Of a DNA stretch of 64,000 nt, positions 1 to 12,100 are shown one piece after another (within the stretch, counting starts at the first letter, position 1; each line of letters starts with the position of its first letter). The notes under the pieces were generated by a model that was not told the origin of the DNA, ran no database searches, and worked only from the letters and a program-made list of their open reading frames with translations. The stretch comes from Prinsepia uniflora (Eukaryota > Streptophyta > Magnoliopsida > Rosales > Rosaceae): assembly GCA_032719365.1 (NCBI GenBank), contig CM064871.1, forward strand, positions 67,629,586-67,693,585, given 5' to 3'. The position numbers were made by a program, and so were the translations under genes.

Positions 1-195
1 TAATTAGATAATTATTTGTGTAAAGTGATTAAGAGCATGGAGAATGGTACAAGTGTTAACAAAATTAACATAGTATGGTAGTTTGCTATTTTTCGTGTAG
101 AGGGATAGAAGATTTTCATGTTTATGTTTTATACTACCACTAGAAGAGAAATCACCCTAGAATCTCAACAATCTGTTTGTTATTTTCTTTTGTAG

Positions 196-264
196 GTGGA
201 TAATGTTTGTGAGTCACAATCACAACAATTTGACGAAGAATCGAATGTGGACAGCAAACTCTAA
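196..264 (+). pseudogene. hAT transposase, N-terminal exon fragment
   Basis: A T-rich stretch ending in TTTTGTAG (188-195) looks like a splice acceptor. The following 69 bases read as an acidic/Gln-rich peptide (VDNVCESQSQQFDEESNVDSKL, then a stop), the kind of linker that precedes the BED zinc finger in plant hAT transposases. The reading resumes after the inserted LTR at about 6746. Upstream bases 1-195 look like intron and contain no other feature I recognise. Confidence 0.4.
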
Positions 265-1954
265 TGTGACGACCCATCTCGAATTAGCAGGATTAATTAA
301 AAATTAATGACGGATTAGCGAGACTTATCAGGGATTAGACGAGGATTAGCGGACGAGTAGTGCGAAATGACAATTTTGTCCTTAGAATGGGTGAATCGTT
401 GACTTTCATTCAGGAGGTCAAATGGACTTTGGCCGATGACTGTGACATAGTTCAGGACGTCACGAGTTCATAGACAGGTGGCATGCTCGATTCCGACATT
501 CGAGGAAGAAGTTATGATTTTCGGAAGTTCGAGGGCATTTTGGTAATTTAGTCGAAAAGGAGCAAATAGTTGACTTTTGGCCCTGGAGGTCCGATGGTCG
601 AGGGCCAAGGACCATTATGTAGATAAGGACAATACGAATCCGTAGACAGGCGGCACGTCGAATTCGAGCATTCGACGGAGAAGTTACGGTTCACGGAAAT
701 TCGAAAGTACTATTGCACGAAATTCAAGACGGATGCTTTTTGGACTTAAGTGGGGCCCAGATATTTGTCATTGGACCAATGGATGAGTGACAAGTGTCAC
801 CCATCCACTGGCCATCCTTTTCCTTAATGCATATCATCTTCATTCTTTGTTCGTGCATACCAAACCCAAATGAACCCGATCTCACAACCCACCCCTTTTA
901 CCTTGTTGATCGACCATGAGCCCAGAGGGCTTAAGATGATGACCGTGAGGGATGAAGATGGTGGCTGGTGAAGGCAGACCACCGTGCACGACGGTGATGG
1001 CAAGGTAAACCCACTTGCTCGGTTTTGTATTTTTAGATTCAAGAAATTGATTTGGACGTTATGGATCGTTTTTATTATTTGGAATAGGTTTAATGGGTTA
1101 GTTAGAAGATGTTAGGATGAATTTGGTGGCGGTTGGTGGCTGAGGAAGCCCTGGGGTGGCCGGGAAAAATTGAGACCGTGAGGGAGAAAGTGAACGGGGT
1201 GGTTTCAAAGGGTTTTCCCTTGTTTTCTTCATGTAAAAAGCTTGCTAGGGATGAAATAGGATGAATGGACTTGAAAAGGGAAAGAATGGATGAAAAATGA
1301 AGGAAAGAGAGCCCTGGACTGGTCACGCCGGTCCAGTTACAGACCCTGAACCAAACCGGCCGGTCTGGACCGGTCTGAAGGAAGGAGAAGCTGAACAGTG
1401 TCCTGGCGCGTAAGGCCCACGCGCAGGACGTTCTAGGAGTGCGTGGTGAGGATTTTGAGGGTGTGTTCAACACATGAAATCATCTATTCGATGTAACGAA
1501 CATTTTGGGACTGGTTTCGTGTCAATCATACATCGTTTCGATATAGTGCGGGTTGTCCGAAGGTTTAGGTTCGCGTTTAAAAATAGTTAGAAATTTTGAA
1601 AAATTATGAGGCTTTAGTGCGAGGTTATTTAAGTAGTTAATAACCTTCTATTACGATTTAGAGAGGTTCGGGAATCCCGGAGGTGACGTTTGGCCCTAGA
1701 AGACGTTATGGCACGCGTATCGAGGCGTGACTTCGGACGGTCTGTGAGTGGACCCTTCTTTCAAACTGGATGCATGCATAAATGTTTTCTAAGTGTTTTA
1801 ATACATTTTTTGTGATGCCATGAGTGAATTTGTTTGTGGTAGCCTAGGATTTACGTATTTACACGTATTTTGAGATTTCTGGTTTCATACGATGCTTATA
1901 CGTGCTAGGTTTTCAATGAGAGTTTAATGATTTGGTTTTGGATTTGGAAATATG

Positions 1955-2400
1955 AAATTGGGCACGAGACCCATTTGATTTATGAACTCTTGGACTTGGA
2001 GTCCATTTGATTTGACGAGAAATCGGACCGAGGGTCTATTTGAGTTATACAATCGAACCGAGGGTCCCGTTGATTTATGATCTGGGCTTGAGGCCCATTT
2101 GGTTGTAATATCGGGCGGGAGGACCAATTGACTGTAGTATCAGGCTTAAGGCCCCGTTGGTTGTGAAATCGGACTTGAGGTCCTGTTGATTTGTAGTTTC
2201 GGGCTTAGGGCCCAGTTAGTCGTGGTATCGGGCTTAAGACCCTATTGATTGTAACATCGGGCTTGAGCCCCTGTTCGATTTATGAAATGAGAATTTGGGC
2301 ATGAGACCCTATTGAACTGTGGATTTAGGCCGAGACCTGTGAAATAGATTTGAATCGGATTCGAGGAATCCTATTGAGATGAATCGGGTATGAGACCCAA
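1955..2400 (+). repeat. Hairpin array in element A, left part
   Basis: About fifteen units spaced roughly 30 bp apart. Each has a short inverted repeat around a 3-5 nt loop: TGGACTTGGAGTCCA near 1992, TGGGCTTGAGGCCCA near 2083, GGACTTGAGGTCC near 2171, GGGCTTAGGGCCC near 2201, GGATTCGAGGAATCC near 2357 and GGGTATGAGACCC near 2386. Stem sequence changes between units but stays self-complementary. The spacer (about ATTGATTTATGAAATC) is degenerate. The array continues beyond the nested copy at about 6120-6290. Confidence 0.8.
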
Positions 2401-2760
2401 TTGAAATGTGTTTTGAGAAAGAACGACAGAGTTTGAAAATGTATATGAACCCTCCATATGATTATATGGTCTCCTCCAGACGTCGACCTGGAGAGTCACG
2501 ATCCACAGACCATAATGGGTATCCCCATAGGGATCCCGTTCCAGGAATGGGAGTTATCATTTATGATGTGGTATTAGACCAGATTCCGGAGAGATGTGTG
2601 GACTAGATCCGGAGATAGAGCTCGGACTAGATCCAGAGATTGAGCCTCCCAGATGAAGAATTCCTGAGAGAAGACTCGGAGTGAGACCCCGAGTAGTGTG
2701 CACACTAGTATAGTGATGATATTGTGACATTTATCGGGGATGTGTTCCCTAGGGGCTGTG

Positions 2761-5700
2761 TGTAACGACCCGTCCCGAATTCCGGGATTAGATTAGTGAC
2801 TAATCTTGATTAGTGAGGTTGAACGGTGCTTAGTAGGGCGGAATCGGACAAATTGTGCAAAATGACCGTTTTGCCCCTGGTCGTGGGTAAAATGTTGACT
2901 TTTTGATCGGGTGGTCAAATGGACTTTGATCGATGACCGTGACATAGTTCAGGACGTCACGAGGTCATAGACAGGTGGCACGTTCGATTCCGACGTTCGA
3001 GTAAGAAGTTGTGATGTTCGGAAGTTGAGGGGTATTTTGGTAATTTTGGTCAATTGGGGTCAAACGTTGACTTTTTGACCGGGAGGTCCGATGAATGAGG
3101 GCCAAGGACCGTTACGTAGGTCTCGTCGATACGAATCCAATGACAGGCGGCATGCCGAAATCGGAGATTCGACGACGAAGTTATGGTCAAGGAAACGAAT
3201 TAACGAACCGAGGCTTCGATTAAAATAATAATATAAAAATGAATAGTAACCGATGACTGTGCACATCCGGATGAGTGACAAGTGTCACCCATCCATTGTT
3301 TCCAGCTCCATGTTTCCCTCCCAACACTATCATTACAACATCATCATTCCTCCTCCATCATTTCCTTTCATTTTCTTTGCATTTTCTTCCAACCGTGAGC
3401 AAAAACAGAGAGTGTGTGAGCTGGGAGAATTGGCTCCCTTCCTTAGCCGTTCCTGAGAGAAAATTGAAGGTTGAGAGAGACTGAATTGGCTGGGAAACAC
3501 GAGAGGCAGAGAGGATGCTGGGAAATCTAAAATTGAATTTTAGAAAATTGGGGGGAAAATTCGAATACTGGGAATTGGGCCGTGAGGATCGAATTGGAGG
3601 TTACTTTCAGCTTCCTGGGATCCCCACGATCAGTTTCGTCAAAAGAACGAAGGGAATTGGCCACCAATTCACTCTGAACGGACTTGGTGACAGTAATGGA
3701 GTTTGAAGGTTGAGTCGTGATCTTGGAGCAATCAAACGGTGTAATTGATGTGGGGAAACTACTTCTCAGGATCCCACGATGCTTCTGGGTTCATCAATTG
3801 GAAGAAACCGGTTGAGATTGACTGAATTCCATGGTTGCACAGTGTACGGCTATCGAGTTTGAGGCTTCGATTGATGCAATTGAGATGGGAAAAGAGTTTA
3901 CCTATGTCCTTTGAAGCTTCTGGTTGCATCAATTGAAGGAAACCGTTTGATATCGACGACTTTCGAAGATGAACAGTGTTCGAAAGTTCTTCGATGTTCA
4001 TCTTCGAGTCGTGTGATTTGAGGTAGGTTTTGGTGAAATTATTGTTACAGAACTTAAATTGAACTTAAAACGAAGCTAACTGAATGATCAATTGGAAGGT
4101 TTAAGGCTGAATTGATAGGATTGGAACCGGGTCATCTCGCGGGCTAATTGGACCCGTTTACCAGACATACGGGTTAGGACGATGCACTGTAGCAGGCGCG
4201 TGGGTTTCACGCGCAGCCACTCACGGCGGCGCGTGACGGCGCGTGGGCACGAATCTTGAGGTGAGGTCAACATGACTTCTATCCTATTTAATGTAACGAA
4301 CATTTTGGAATTGGTTTCGTGTCGATCGGACACCGTCTCGATATTGTTCGGGATGTCCGAAGGTTTTAAATCAAGTTTAAAAATAGTTAAAAATTCGGAA
4401 AAATTACGGGACTTTGATAAGATGTTAATGATGAGGTTAGTGACCCTCTAATGTAATTTGGACAGGATTGGGAGTCCCGGTGATAGTGGTGTGGCCCGGG
4501 AGGGCCGATGACACGCGTATCGAGGCATACCGTTAAACGGTCTATGAGTGGACTTTGGTTTTATAAATCCTATGCATGCTTAAATGTGTTATATGTTTTA
4601 TATACGTGATTTCTATGATGGTGATTGTGAGTATTGATTTCGGGTATGTTGCACGTATTTCGAGGTATTTTCCGTATTTCACGTATATCGAGGTTAACGG
4701 TTTTATTGTGGTTTTATGTGCTTATGGCTTAATGGCTTAATAAATAATGTGATAAAAAGGGTTTTGGAATTGGAAAGATGAACTCAGGCTTGGGGCCCAA
4801 TTATTTTGGAAACCTCGGACTTGGAGTCCATTTATGTTAATGAAATCGGGCCGGAGGCCCAATTGCTTTATGAAATCGGGCCAGGGGCCCAGTTGTTTAT
4901 GAAAACGGGCTAAGACCCATTCGAGTGATGTTATCGGGCCAGGGGCCCAGTTGATTTACGAAATCGGGTCGTGGGTCCAGTGGTTTACAAAATCGGGCAT
5001 GAGGCCTAGTTGGGTTATAAATGTGATTTCGGGTCTGGGACCCTATGTTTAATAAATATGATTTCGGGTCAGGGACCCTACATGGAATTGTGATATTTTA
5101 TGGAGATTTCGGGAAAGGGTCCATTGTAATGTTGTGAAATGATTTAATAAAACTGTTTTCCATATACCATCTGGATACAAGGATATATGATGGTCTCCTC
5201 CAGATGTCTGGGACACTGGGGAAGTCACGGTGCATTGCCTGCGAGGGGTCATTGTACGGAGCAGCCAGACCGTATGATGACTCAGGAGCAGGATTGCTAT
5301 GATTGACGTCAGGGACGTCAGACATCTATGATGTCAGAGATATGGACCCTGAGAGACCCCGGGCAGCACGCGTAGCTTATTATACCGTGAGATATGGCGT
5401 CAGGGACGTCAAGCGTCTGGGACGCTAAGCATCAGGGATGCTGGTGATGGTAATGGTAAATATGGATTAATGAATCTATAAAATGGCTTATCGGTTGGAT
5501 ATGTGTTATATGGTAAAAATGGATTATTGGTTATGAAATGGTATGTCGGGTCGGGGACCCTAAATGGTTTTGGATTTATGGGTTTATGTTTACGGTTTTG
5601 GGCGGTGGCCCACATGGTTGTTTATGTATGGTTGTGGTATTCCACAGTTTTGGGCTGAGTTCCCACACTTGGTTTTAAGTTAACGGTTTTTGGGCTAAGG

Positions 5701-6032
5701 CCCTAATGGCTCGGTTGAGCAAACGTTTTGGTTACTGGTTTTCGTGGCATGCATACGTTTTTATTGGAGGGCATAAATGTCTTATAAATGTGTTTAATAA
5801 ACTTATTGGTTTTTGTCCACTCACAGCTTTTGGTTTTAATGCCCTTCAGGTTGATTACGGATGCGATTGCAGCAGAGACTGAGACATTGCACACCTCCTC
5901 CATCGATCCTTGCGCACTCTGGATGCCCCGTTGGGCAGTGACTCTTGGTTATCCCTTGTCTGACACCCCTTGTTGGACGGGAGCAGGGCACATTCCACGG
6001 TAATCCCAAGGGGATTGGGATGGGTCCTGTCA
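2761..6032 (+). mobile_element. Solo-LTR-like element A2, nested in A
   Basis: Starts TGTAACGACCCGTCCC and ends GGGTCCTGTCA. It is flanked by a perfect 5-bp duplication CTGTG (2756-2760 and 6033-6037), so the 3,272 bp unit is one insertion. It matches element A along its length: the block around GACGTCACGAGGTCATAGAC, the block TGTAACGAACATTTTGG, the block CACGCGTATCGAGGC, the hairpin array, then the tail ATGCCCTTCAGGTT. No coding capacity is recognised. Confidence 0.8.
4775..5720 (+). repeat. Hairpin array in element A2
   Basis: Same architecture as in element A, with stronger stems. Examples are GGACT-TGG-AGTCC near 4828, GGGCC-GGA-GGCCC near 4849, GGGCC-AGG-GGCCC near 4879 and 4936, GGGTC-TGG-GACCC near 5030, and GGGTC-AGG-GACCC near 5056. 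There is also a 6-bp-stem subset: GACGTC-AGG-GACGTC at 5305-5319, GACATC-TAT-GATGTC at 5321-5335, AGCGTC-TGG-GACGCT at 5412-5426 and AGCATC-AGG-GATGCT at 5428-5442. The unit spacing is about 30 bp in the first half and irregular later. Confidence 0.85.
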
Positions 6033-6119
6033 CTGTGTGCCATGAGTTGGCATCTTCTCGGAAATGTTGCGGATGGGTTATACGTATATTGATACGTATG
6101 AGGTTTTACAGAAAGTGAT

Positions 6120-6290
6120 TTGAGGGCGTAGACCCTGTGTTCCATGTTTTAGAAAGTGATTTGGGGCGAGGCCCCGTATTCAATGCTTTGAGAATGGTTT
6201 TGGGCTGAGACCCACGTATGTGATTTGGGTTGTATTCCCACATGTATTGTTTTATGGTTTTAAGGTTGTGATTTCAAGTCGGGGACCCAA
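6120..6290 (+). repeat. Hairpin array in element A, right part
   Basis: This continues the element A array after the nested copy. Units include GGGGC-GA-GGCCCC near 6163 and TGGGCTGAGACCCA near 6201. It is followed by two longer related units around TTTATGGGAACCG (about 6310-6390) and then the ATGCATGC boundary motif at 6448-6455. Confidence 0.6.
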
Positions 6291-6745
6291 ATGGATTTAT
6301 TGTTCATGACGGTTTATGGGAACCGACATGAACCTTGAAAGGTTTTTATGGGTCATGACAGTTTATGGGAACTGGGCATGAATCCTAGAAAGGTTTTGAA
6401 TATGGTTGACAAATGGTTTTATGAACGTTTTGATAAACGGTTTTTGAATGCATGCATATGCTTTTAGTGAAGGGCATAAAGTATATTTGTGAAAATGTTT
6501 TGAATGAAATGTTTATTTTGTCCACTCACGACTCTTAATGTTTTTAATGCCCTTCAGGTTTATCGCGGATGCGGGCTGTAGCAGAGACGAGATGTCACAC
6601 TCCTCCTCCTACGATCCTGGCATGCTCTGGACGCCCCGGTGATGGCTAGAGTTGGAATTTTCCCTGGTCTGACACTTCGTGTCAGACGGGATCAGGCACG
6701 TCCCACGTTAATCCCGGGGGATTTGGGATGGGTCCTGACATCTAG

Positions 6746-7640
6746 ACTAGTGCCGAGCGTAATGTGGAGTTTCTGGAACATGTGAAGAAACGTCAGTGAG
6801 CAAATATATGGTTCACTTTAAAAGGTACAAATCTGCTACTGGAGCCATTAGGGCTAGGTGTAATTATCGCCTAGATCATACATATGTTGATGATCCTGCC
6901 AAAAATGGAACTGGGGCTTTCATTAGTCACATTGAAAAATGTGTTAAATATCCTCCTAATATGACTGCGAAAAAAAATCAGAAAGTTTTGTCTCTAGAAA
7001 AGCCCACAGAAATTGTTGTTGGGTTTAGTCAGAGGGATATTATTGAGATGGTCATTGTAGATGAGTTACCTTTTTCTTTTAGAGAGGGAAAAGGGTTTCG
7101 TTCGTTCATGGCTAAAGCTTGTCCTAGGTTGAAAGTTTCACGTCGTCAGATATTTGTTAGAGATGTGCTTAGTATGTATTATGCTGAAAGGGAGTCTCCA
7201 AAGGAATTTATCAAGTCTTATAGGGTTTTCATAATAACTAATACATGGAAATCCCATCAGAACATCAACTATATGGTTGCCATTGCTCATTTCATTGATT
7301 GTGAGTGGGTCTTGCATAAAAAAATTATAAACTTTTGTGTAAATCCAAAACATAAGGGAGATTCGATTGGGAGGCTTTTGGAGGAATGTTTATGTGATTG
7401 GGGTATATTGAGAAGCTTTTCACTGTTACAATAAATAATGCTTTTTTGAATGACTCAGGGTTATCTTATTTGATTAAGAGAAAGACCAAATGGAAATCTC
7501 CGATGCCACTTTTGAATAAAAGGAGAAAAATTTCATGTTAGGTGTATCCCATATTGTTAACTTAATTGTCAATGATGGCTTGAATGAGTTGAATAGTTAT
7601 ATTCGAAGTATTTGAAATGTTGTTAGATATGCAAGATTTT
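6746..7640 (+). pseudogene. hAT transposase, BED-finger and central region (broken)
   Basis: The open stretch 6796-7434 encodes a degenerate BED zinc finger: HFKRYKS, then CNYR where CxxC is expected, then HIEKC. It is followed by the conserved hAT core, with words such as FRSFMAKACPRL and KIINFCVNPKHKGDSIG. A frameshift near 7410 moves the reading (DWGI, then FTVTINNAFLN) into another frame. It continues as HIVNLIVNDGLNEL near 7555-7600 and contains an in-frame stop near 7612. The segment ends where the TRIM inserted at 7641. Loss of one BED zinc ligand plus the frameshift and stops mark it as dead. It belongs to the RICESLEEPER/Ac-type family. Confidence 0.8.
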
Positions 7641-7787
7641 TGTCGCGACCCGACTTCCCTAGCACGATATTGTTCACTTTGGGCCATGACCTCGCGGTTT
7701 TATTTTTGGGAACTCACACATAATTTCCCAATAGGTCATCCATATTGGGATTGCTTTAGCCCAATCTCGCTTAACTTTGGAGTTCCA

Positions 7788-7906
7788 ACCAAACTCAATG
7801 TCAGTGAGCTTCCAAAAGGTCTCGCACTAGGAATATACGTGCCCACACATATAAGACACTTCACTTCAACCAAACTCAATGTCAGTGAGCTTCTAAAAGG
7901 ACTCGC
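7788..7906. repeat. Internal duplication within the TRIM left LTR
   Basis: The block beginning CAACCAAACTCAATGTCAGT at about 7786 recurs at about 7868. The segment ending ACACATATAAGACACTTCAC (about 7842-7864) recurs at about 16431-16450, after the inserted element. The left LTR therefore carries an extra unit of about 80 bp compared with the 265-bp right LTR. The later solo LTR landed inside the second unit. Confidence 0.6.
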
Positions 7907-8439
7907 TGACAGGACCCACCCCGATTATCACCTCGATAATCGGGAAGAATCCTGCTCTTGTCTGAAAACCGAACACAAATGACCAAAATAATTACATCGC
8001 ATACATTGCCATACCATGGAGAACGTATGATATAACATACTGTACAACAAGTCAACAGTATCACAGAGCATAGTTAACAGTACAAGATAAGGATAAAACC
8101 CTACTCTGTGAGCTAACTACACAAGCAACGGGAAAACTTTATGCCTCTGCCTCTGCCTCGGCTTTAGCCCCAAAACTCGAACCACGACCTGGAGGGTGTT
8201 AAAACATAAAAGTGTGAGTGGACTAAAACTAATAGTTATAGAAAACAGTTTTAATGAAAACCAGGGTTCACCCTCTGTTTTTCAAAACACGCATGCATAA
8301 CTACGTATCTAAAAACATATATATGAACCATATAGAAACCGTTATAGGAAACAATTATAAAATCATGTAAAGCTGAATACAACATCAACGAATCGAACCT
8401 GCTGGTTCTATCTGATTCTTTAAACTCAAGTAACATAGA

Positions 8440-8640
8440 TCAGGCCTTCCCGGGATCTCAACGAGTCTTTAAACTCAAAACACAATCAATAGGCCTCGGG
8501 AGATATCACAGTAATCGAGTCTTTAAACTCAACATATCTCAATTAAGGGCCCTCCTCTGTCATCAATCAATCGGGTTTTTAAACCCAAAACCAGATCCAG
8601 CAATAGTAACGGGTCTTTAAACCCAAAACTATGTGTAATT
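8440..8640 (-). repeat. Hairpin array in element C
   Basis: Units of the form GAGT-CTTTAA-ACTC (near 8464 and 8517), GGGTTTTTAAACCC (near 8572) and GGGT-CTTTAA-ACCC (near 8611) on the plus strand. GAGT/ACTC and GGGT/ACCC are paired substitutions that keep the stem. The array is shorter and more A/T-looped than in A and A2. Confidence 0.7.
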
Positions 8641-9464
8641 TATAGCAAATCCAGAATTCATTGTAATCCAAATTCCAAAACCAAATCTGAAATCATTTTT
8701 AATCGAAATGGGACTCATGTCCAAATTTCACGTTCAAATCCCAAATCATACTCACAAAACATGATACGCCCAAATCATATAAAATCATCCATCAAACCAT
8801 CAGCAAAGCATAGGAGAAACCATAGTCTCGAAATACGTAAAATGCGATAAATCACATCGAAAAGCGTGCAATTATGTAAAGCAGGAATATCATAAATCAT
8901 AAACATAAATCATATATGGAAACATGAAACGAGTAAGTAAAAACAGTTATGCATGCTCAGTTAGAAAACAAAAGTCCACTCACTAAGTCTGAACGCGTCA
9001 GTCGTGTCCTGCACGCTCCCCGGACTCCTCAGGAATGTTCTGGCCAGTCAAAGATCATAATTTCGGGTCACAAATACTTTCATTAAGCTTACATTAATTT
9101 CCCCAATTTTTCGGGATTTTTCAACGTAATTAAATTAAAACCTTAAACCTTCGGACACTCAAAACTATCCCGAAACGGCGTCCGATCGACTCGAAACTTG
9201 TCTCAAAATGTTCGTTACATTGAAAGGATAAAATCATATGTTGACCTTGACCGGAGATACTACCTCACGCGCCCTCACGCGCCGCCCAAAGGGGCTGCGC
9301 TTGAAAGTCACGCGCCCTGTACAGTACTGCTACAGTGTCGCCTGCTTCACCCGTTTTTCTAGGTCTAGCAATGGGTCGTGTCGTGTCGTGTCGGGTTCGT
9401 GTCGTGTCATGTACTCTATTTTACCTATTTAAGCTTAAACCGAACCCGACCCGTTTATTAATCG

Positions 9465-9650
9465 TGTCAAAACATGTAACCCGAACCCGACCTGTTTATT
9501 AAACAGGTAACCCGAACCCACCCGTTTAACCCGTTTATTAAACGTGTCGTGTTGAATAACTCATTTAACCTGTTTAACCCATTTAACATGTTTAACCCGT
9601 TTAACCTGTTTAACCCATTTAACCCATTTAACCTGTTTAACCTATAATAT
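9465..9650. repeat. Subterminal (GTTTAACC)-type repeats of element D
   Basis: Fifteen or so degenerate copies of a 9-10 bp word, (A/C)CCGTTTA or CATTTAACC, are strung together. The opposite-strand counterpart is at 12210-12330 (AACGGGTTA, TTAATGGG). In hAT elements such words are typically transposase-binding sites. Confidence 0.65.
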
Positions 9651-11894
9651 TTGAAGCATAATTTTTTCACTAAAATATTATACCAACCATCAACGAACTT
9701 CATAATTCAACAAACTTCATAATTCATAATTCATAAGTAAATGCAATAATTTAGTATCCATGACCAACAATACAATATCGTCAATGTAATACTAAGTTCT
9801 AAAAGAAAATAAGTATAGTACATAATACCAAATAAAATTAAGTAATTAATTAACAAACTCTAAGGGAAATGTTTCAACAAAAAAAGTGTTAAAATTGATT
9901 AGATCTTCGGGGATTGCACAAGAACACAGAAACTAATCAGCACCTACAATAAAATAAAGAAAACATTAGAATCCAACCACAAAATTAATAACAATGTGTA
10001 AAGACATTAGAATGTGATTTGACAAGAGATCATTACCCCTATGTGTAATATAAAACTAAACATCCAGAACTAACCTCTAAGCAAGGATAAAAGCGACAAC
10101 AGGAAACCAAATCAATCCAAAAAAAATTCAAACCATAGGGCATCCCCACTTAGCATTGTGACCATAGGTATACTAATACCAGATATGCCGCTCCTCTTTC
10201 AGTACCAAAAAATACAACTTAATATTAAACAGTTAGCAACTAACAATCATTTACCATGAAATTCATCTTTACTTATTACCTTCATAACGCAATGCCGATT
10301 CATTCTAATTATTACTGCTTCAAGCTAAGATTTTTTTGAATGCAATGCAATAAATCTACATGCACATTTTTTCATTTCCAAAAACAAAGACATTGTACCC
10401 TTTTGATAAGAACCCCAATTCACTATACTTCCATTAATAAAACATCTTCCAGAGCTTCAATTCCACAAGTTACATCAGAGAATTTGGTCCTGCTAGGATT
10501 AGGTAAAGATCAAAAGTTTAAGACTACAACATGAATTAAGACCAAAAGGGAGCTTGAAGGAATACCAGAGTAGTCCAGTATATGCAGGAAGAAGCGAAGC
10601 TGGTAAAAAAATGTTTCCAACTGTTTTAGATCATTAACAGGAATCTCAGACCCACTATTCCCAAAGAGCCCTCCAGGCTTCCGAAGATTACCACCAGACA
10701 CCAACTCATATATAAGGAATTGCAAGCAGTGGACCTAAAACAAAAATTGAATTGATCAGTTAGTTCAATCTCAGGGACAAGAGAACTATCTGATGATGTA
10801 CAAAGATATGTATTTGGCAGTTTACCAAAATTTGGAAAATTACTATGCACAACATGGAATCCAATTTAAGCTCCGTAAAATAGCATACATTTGAGCATCT
10901 ATTGCATTAAAGTCAAAAGATGAATGCGCAATAAATTTGAGACCAATGATTCACTTTCTCAGCAAAAATTATCTCAAGTAATTAGATGCTCAATTTAAAT
11001 ACTAATAGTTTACTATTAATTTCCACCATATATATCCCTCTTTGCATATGCAAGACTATTAAAGGAGCATTGGTTGGATCAAACATTGAAGTTTTCTGAT
11101 TCTTTTCTTTCTAAGAAAACAAATTGAAGGAAAAACTTAATAGAAAGAGAAATACAGCTAAGGCACATACATCCAGTTAACCAATAATAAAGCTCTGTTA
11201 AATTGCAAGAAAGAAGCTGGACGATGCAAGAAACCTGGGCAGCAGTTGGAGCTTGACAAAAGCACTTAACATTTTTTCTTCTCACATTGCTATAAGCGCT
11301 TTTGATTATCCGGCACCATTTTTAGCTAAAACCAATTAGTTTTCTTTTCTTTCTCCTTTCAAATTAAGAACTCCCATCTAATTCTTGGAGTCATAATCAA
11401 TTTCATTCGCCTTAATCTGTTTTATTATTCAATGAGAATTTCTCCCACAAGTATTTATTGTGGCAAACCCTCAAAGAAACCCATATGCATGAACAGGTTA
11501 ATTCTTTTGGTGAAGAATATAACCAAGAACACCAGCCGTAGCTGAGAGAACCCAATTGATTTGGATCAACAACAACACAATTTTCTGAGAGAACAATTTG
11601 ATCCAAATTATTGATAAGAATAGAAAAAGTATTAGGTCCTTCCAATACTTAATGGGGTGCTTTTATTTTCTTCAATCCCAAGAAGTTAAACCAGAATAAA
11701 TTCAGCTCCTGTATTTTCTAGCATTTTCTTACAACCCAAATAGAACATATCAACAAAATCACATATATTTCACAAACCCAAAAAAAAAATGATTCAATTT
11801 TCTACGAGCATTAGCAGAAAAAAGATTGAATTGATAACTTACAGAGCTTCTCCTCTGCTCTGCTAAACTGGGCTGACTGCTAAACCCTTGTTAC

Positions 11895-12100
11895 CGTAGC
11901 AGGCCAAGCAGGGAAGCCTTTGAATTTAGCAAGCACAAGATCGCCGACCTTCCATTGGCGGCGAGCAGCGGCGGCTTGGTGGCGTGGAGAAGCTCGCGAC
12001 GTCGAAGACGGTGATGCGGCTAGCTGGCGGGTGGGTGGGTCGTTGGATTGTTGATGGAGATTGAGAATGGAGAAGACTTGGTGCGACTGTTGGAGAGAAT
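11895..12100 (-). pseudogene. Captured PWWP-domain exon fragment inside element D
   Basis: Reverse translation of about 11895-11990 reads RRQWKVGDLVLAKFKGFPAW, then PAT, and stops at a canonical donor (ACG then GTAACA). This is the N-terminal half of a PWWP domain preceded by an Ala run. It resembles the first coding exon of HUA2/HULK (ENHANCER OF AG-4) proteins. Downstream PWWP exons are not found in the element. Another exon-like stretch on the same strand (about 10615-10735, reading LQFLIYELVSGGNLRKPGGL) is not recognised. A host-gene fragment carried by a transposon is the best reading; the HUA2 assignment is moderate. Confidence 0.55.

Larger units (their letters stand above)
265..6740 (+). 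mobile_element. Solo-LTR-like element A (about 3.2 kb net), interrupted by a second copy
   Basis: Begins TGTGACGACCC at 265 and ends GGGTCCTGACA at 6740, the TG...CA ends of an LTR. Flanks are TCTAA (260-264) and TCTAG (6741-6745), a 5-bp duplication with one mismatch. Removing the nested copy at 2761-6032 and one TSD leaves about 3,199 bp that parallels that copy throughout. No gag-pol, primer-binding site or polypurine tract is seen, so it is best read as a solo LTR of a family with very long LTRs. Short ORFs inside it have no recognisable product. It inserted into the hAT transposase gene. Confidence 0.75.

Noticed and set aside
824..1473. Minus-strand ORFs of 72 and 123 residues in element A
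   Set aside because: No domain or codon pattern; the corresponding positions in A2 and E are not open in the same frame.
1955..2400. CRISPR-like regular repeats
   Set aside because: Spacing is regular, but the repeats are diverged hairpins with conserved spacers, in plant LTR DNA; the opposite of a CRISPR array.
2406..2606. Plus-strand ORF in element A
   Set aside because: Falls in the hairpin array and is not kept in A2.
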